The translations under genes and the position numbers were made by a program. Shown piece by piece: positions 5,951-6,979 of a DNA stretch of 6,979 bases. The notes under the pieces were generated by a model. It ran no database searches, was not told the DNA's origin, and saw only the letters and a program-made list of their open reading frames with translations. The stretch's first letter is position 1. Each line of letters begins with the position of its first letter. The stretch spans positions 1-6,979 of the forward strand of contig JAQCHM010000178.1 of NCBI GenBank assembly GCA_027730885.1. Direction: 5' to 3'. This DNA is from Actinomycetota bacterium (GTDB lineage: Bacteria; Actinomycetota; Acidimicrobiia; Acidimicrobiales; SZUA-35).

Positions 5951-5974
5951 ACTCTTCACCGGCTGTTCACTCCC

Positions 5975-5980
5975 TAAGCT
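5975..5980 (+). promoter_or_regulatory. -10 box (TAAGCT) of glpD, probably leaderless
   Basis: TAAGCT is followed by GCTCCG and then ATG, giving the 6-nt spacing seen at two other genes in this window. Its TAA is also an in-frame stop, so translation cannot start further upstream. No Shine-Dalgarno sequence lies before the ATG. A TTCACC at 5955-5960 could be a -35 box, but the 14-nt spacing is short. Confidence 0.5.
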
Positions 5981-5986
5981 GCTCCG

Positions 5987-6979
5987 ATGCCAGGGATTCT
6001 GTCGAGCTCCAACCGAACGGCGCTCGTCGGCGGCCTCGATGGCTCTGTGTTCGACGTCGTCGTCATCGGTGGCGGTGTAACCGGCTGCGGTGTTGCCCTC
6101 GACGCGGCGCAACGTGGCCTCTCGGTGCTGCTTGTCGAAGCCACCGACCTGGCGGCAGGCACATCGAGCAAGTCCACGAAGCTCATTCACGGAGGGTTGC
6201 GCTACCTCGAACAGCGCGATTTCCCGCTGGTCCGCGAAGCCCTCACCGAGCGCGGCCGCATGGTGGCCACGCTCTGCCCCCATCTGGTCCGCCCGTTGCC
6301 GTTCCTGTTCCCGTTGGCCAAAGGCGTGATCGAGCGTGGGTACGTCGGCGCGGGAGTCGCGCTGTACGACGGCCTCGCGGTGACAGGTGGCGACAAGCTC
6401 CCTCGTCACACGCATCTCGGTCGGCGTGCCGCTATCGAGCGTTTTCCATCGTTGCGAGCCGACATGCTGACCGGCGCCGTGCAGTACTGGGATGCCCAGG
6501 TCGACGACGCCCGGCACACGCTCATGGTCGCCCGATCGGCCGCCGCTCTCGGTGCGGAGATCCTGACCGGGGCGCGGGTGACCGGGTTGCACCGGTCGGG
6601 CGCCGGCGCCGTCACCGGCGCGAGGATCGACGTGACGACCGATGGCGTGACCGTCGCCGCCGACGTCTCGAGCCGTGTGATCATGAACGCAACCGGCGCC
6701 TGGTCCGGGCTGACCGAACACATGGCGGGGGACACCAGCCTGGCCGTGGCCGCGTCCAAGGGCGTCCACCTGGTGGTTCCGGCGCACCGGATCGCCGGCA
6801 GCGTTGCCCTCATCACCAAGACATCGACCAGCGTCCTCTTCGTCATTCCCTTCGGCCACAACTGGTTGATCGGCACGACCGACACCCCGTATTCGGGTGA
6901 CGTCGACGACCCACAGGCCGACAGTGGCGACGTCGATTACCTCCTCGCCCAGGCCAACCGCTGGCTGACCGCTGGCTTG
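5987..6979 (+). CDS. glpD: FAD-dependent glycerol-3-phosphate dehydrogenase (3' end outside window)
   Basis: The frame is open from ATG 5987 to the last base: 331 codons of a protein usually about 500-570 long. It oxidises sn-glycerol 3-phosphate to dihydroxyacetone phosphate at the membrane and passes electrons to quinone, linking glycerol and lipid turnover to respiration. The FAD-binding signature lies at 27-44: IGGG, then G33, G35, A37, D39 and R43-G44, in full agreement with the family's N-terminal pattern. It is followed by SSKSTKLIHGGLRYLE (60-75). Later landmarks are YWDAQVDDAR (167-176), NATGAWS (234-240), SKGVHLVVP (257-265) and FVIPFG...WLIGTTDT (285-300), all placed as in E. coli GlpD. 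Residues 1-20 are an extension before the FAD strand. The upstream in-frame TAA at 5975-5977 makes ATG 5987 the first possible start; GTG 6047, at codon 21, is a less likely alternative. No glpK or glpF gene is visible. Confidence 0.95.
   Translation, partial: MPGILSSSNRTALVGGLDGSVFDVVVIGGGVTGCGVALDAAQRGLSVLLVEATDLAAGTSSKSTKLIHGGLRYLEQRDFPLVREALTERGRMVATLCPHLVRPLPFLFPLAKGVIERGYVGAGVALYDGLAVTGGDKLPRHTHLGRRAAIERFPSLRADMLTGAVQYWDAQVDDARHTLMVARSAAALGAEILTGARVTGLHRSGAGAVTGARIDVTTDGVTVAADVSSRVIMNATGAWSGLTEHMAGDTSLAVAASKGVHLVVPAHRIAGSVALITKTSTSVLFVIPFGHNWLIGTTDTPYSGDVDDPQADSGDVDYLLAQANRWLTAGL

Larger units (their letters stand above)
5721..5986. other. Hairpin-rich non-coding spacer between coaA and glpD
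   Basis: 266 nt with no credible ORF. In order it holds: a compound hairpin after coaA (5740-5776), the motif CGGGTAGTGGGCT (5807-5819), a small GCAC/GTGC hairpin (5826-5838), a bulged hairpin (5858-5894), a CTCTTG/CAAGAG stem (5901-5921), a 15-bp terminator-like stem (5917-5950) and the glpD -10 box (5975-5980). I checked by eye for tRNA, SRP RNA and common riboswitch cores and recognised none. Confidence 0.6.

Noticed and set aside
5832..6080. Plus-strand open frame of 82 codons overlapping the terminator and the glpD start
   Set aside because: It crosses the 15-bp hairpin and the well-supported glpD coding region in another frame, and its translation looks like no protein.

Overview
High-GC bacterial DNA with many GTG starts and G/C-rich third codon positions. 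The organism is most likely an actinomycete, and the gene mix fits class Acidimicrobiia (Ilumatobacter-like): a secreted DUF4214-repeat protein, a stand-alone membrane-anchored LytR_C protein and an actinobacterial-type acyl-CoA dehydrogenase. This placement is inferred from family resemblance; the window has no rRNA or other phylogenetic marker.

Layout: (1) Positions 1-2244, minus strand: an acyl-CoA dehydrogenase followed after 16 nt by an SMP-30/gluconolactonase/LRE-family protein that runs off the left edge, probably one catabolic operon. (2) 2245-2337: divergent intergenic region. (3) 2338-3225, plus: secreted protein with two DUF4214-type repeats. Its reading frame continues in phase for 82 more sense codons beyond its TGA stop (to 3474). 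(4) 3475-3594: gap without a gene. (5) 3595-4131, plus: single-pass membrane protein with a LytR_C domain, convergent with (6) 4185-4664, minus: a Nudix hydrolase. (7) 4740-5720, plus: type I pantothenate kinase (coaA), divergent from the Nudix gene. (8) 5721-5986: a 266-nt non-coding stretch rich in RNA hairpins, ending in a 15-bp terminator-like stem. (9) 5987-6979, plus: FAD-dependent glycerol-3-phosphate dehydrogenase (glpD-like), cut by the right edge.

The genes do not form one pathway. Fatty-acid oxidation, CoA biosynthesis, nucleotide-type hydrolysis and glycerol-3-phosphate oxidation sit next to two envelope/secreted proteins of unknown role. I see no phage, CRISPR, insertion sequence, toxin-antitoxin or defence system. 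The most informative non-routine signals are: a TANNNT box exactly 6 nt before the start codon of three genes (probable leaderless transcription); the in-phase continuation beyond the DUF4214 gene's stop; the hairpin-rich coaA-glpD spacer with two mutually exclusive stems; and a 13-nt motif shared in opposite orientation by the two largest non-coding gaps.
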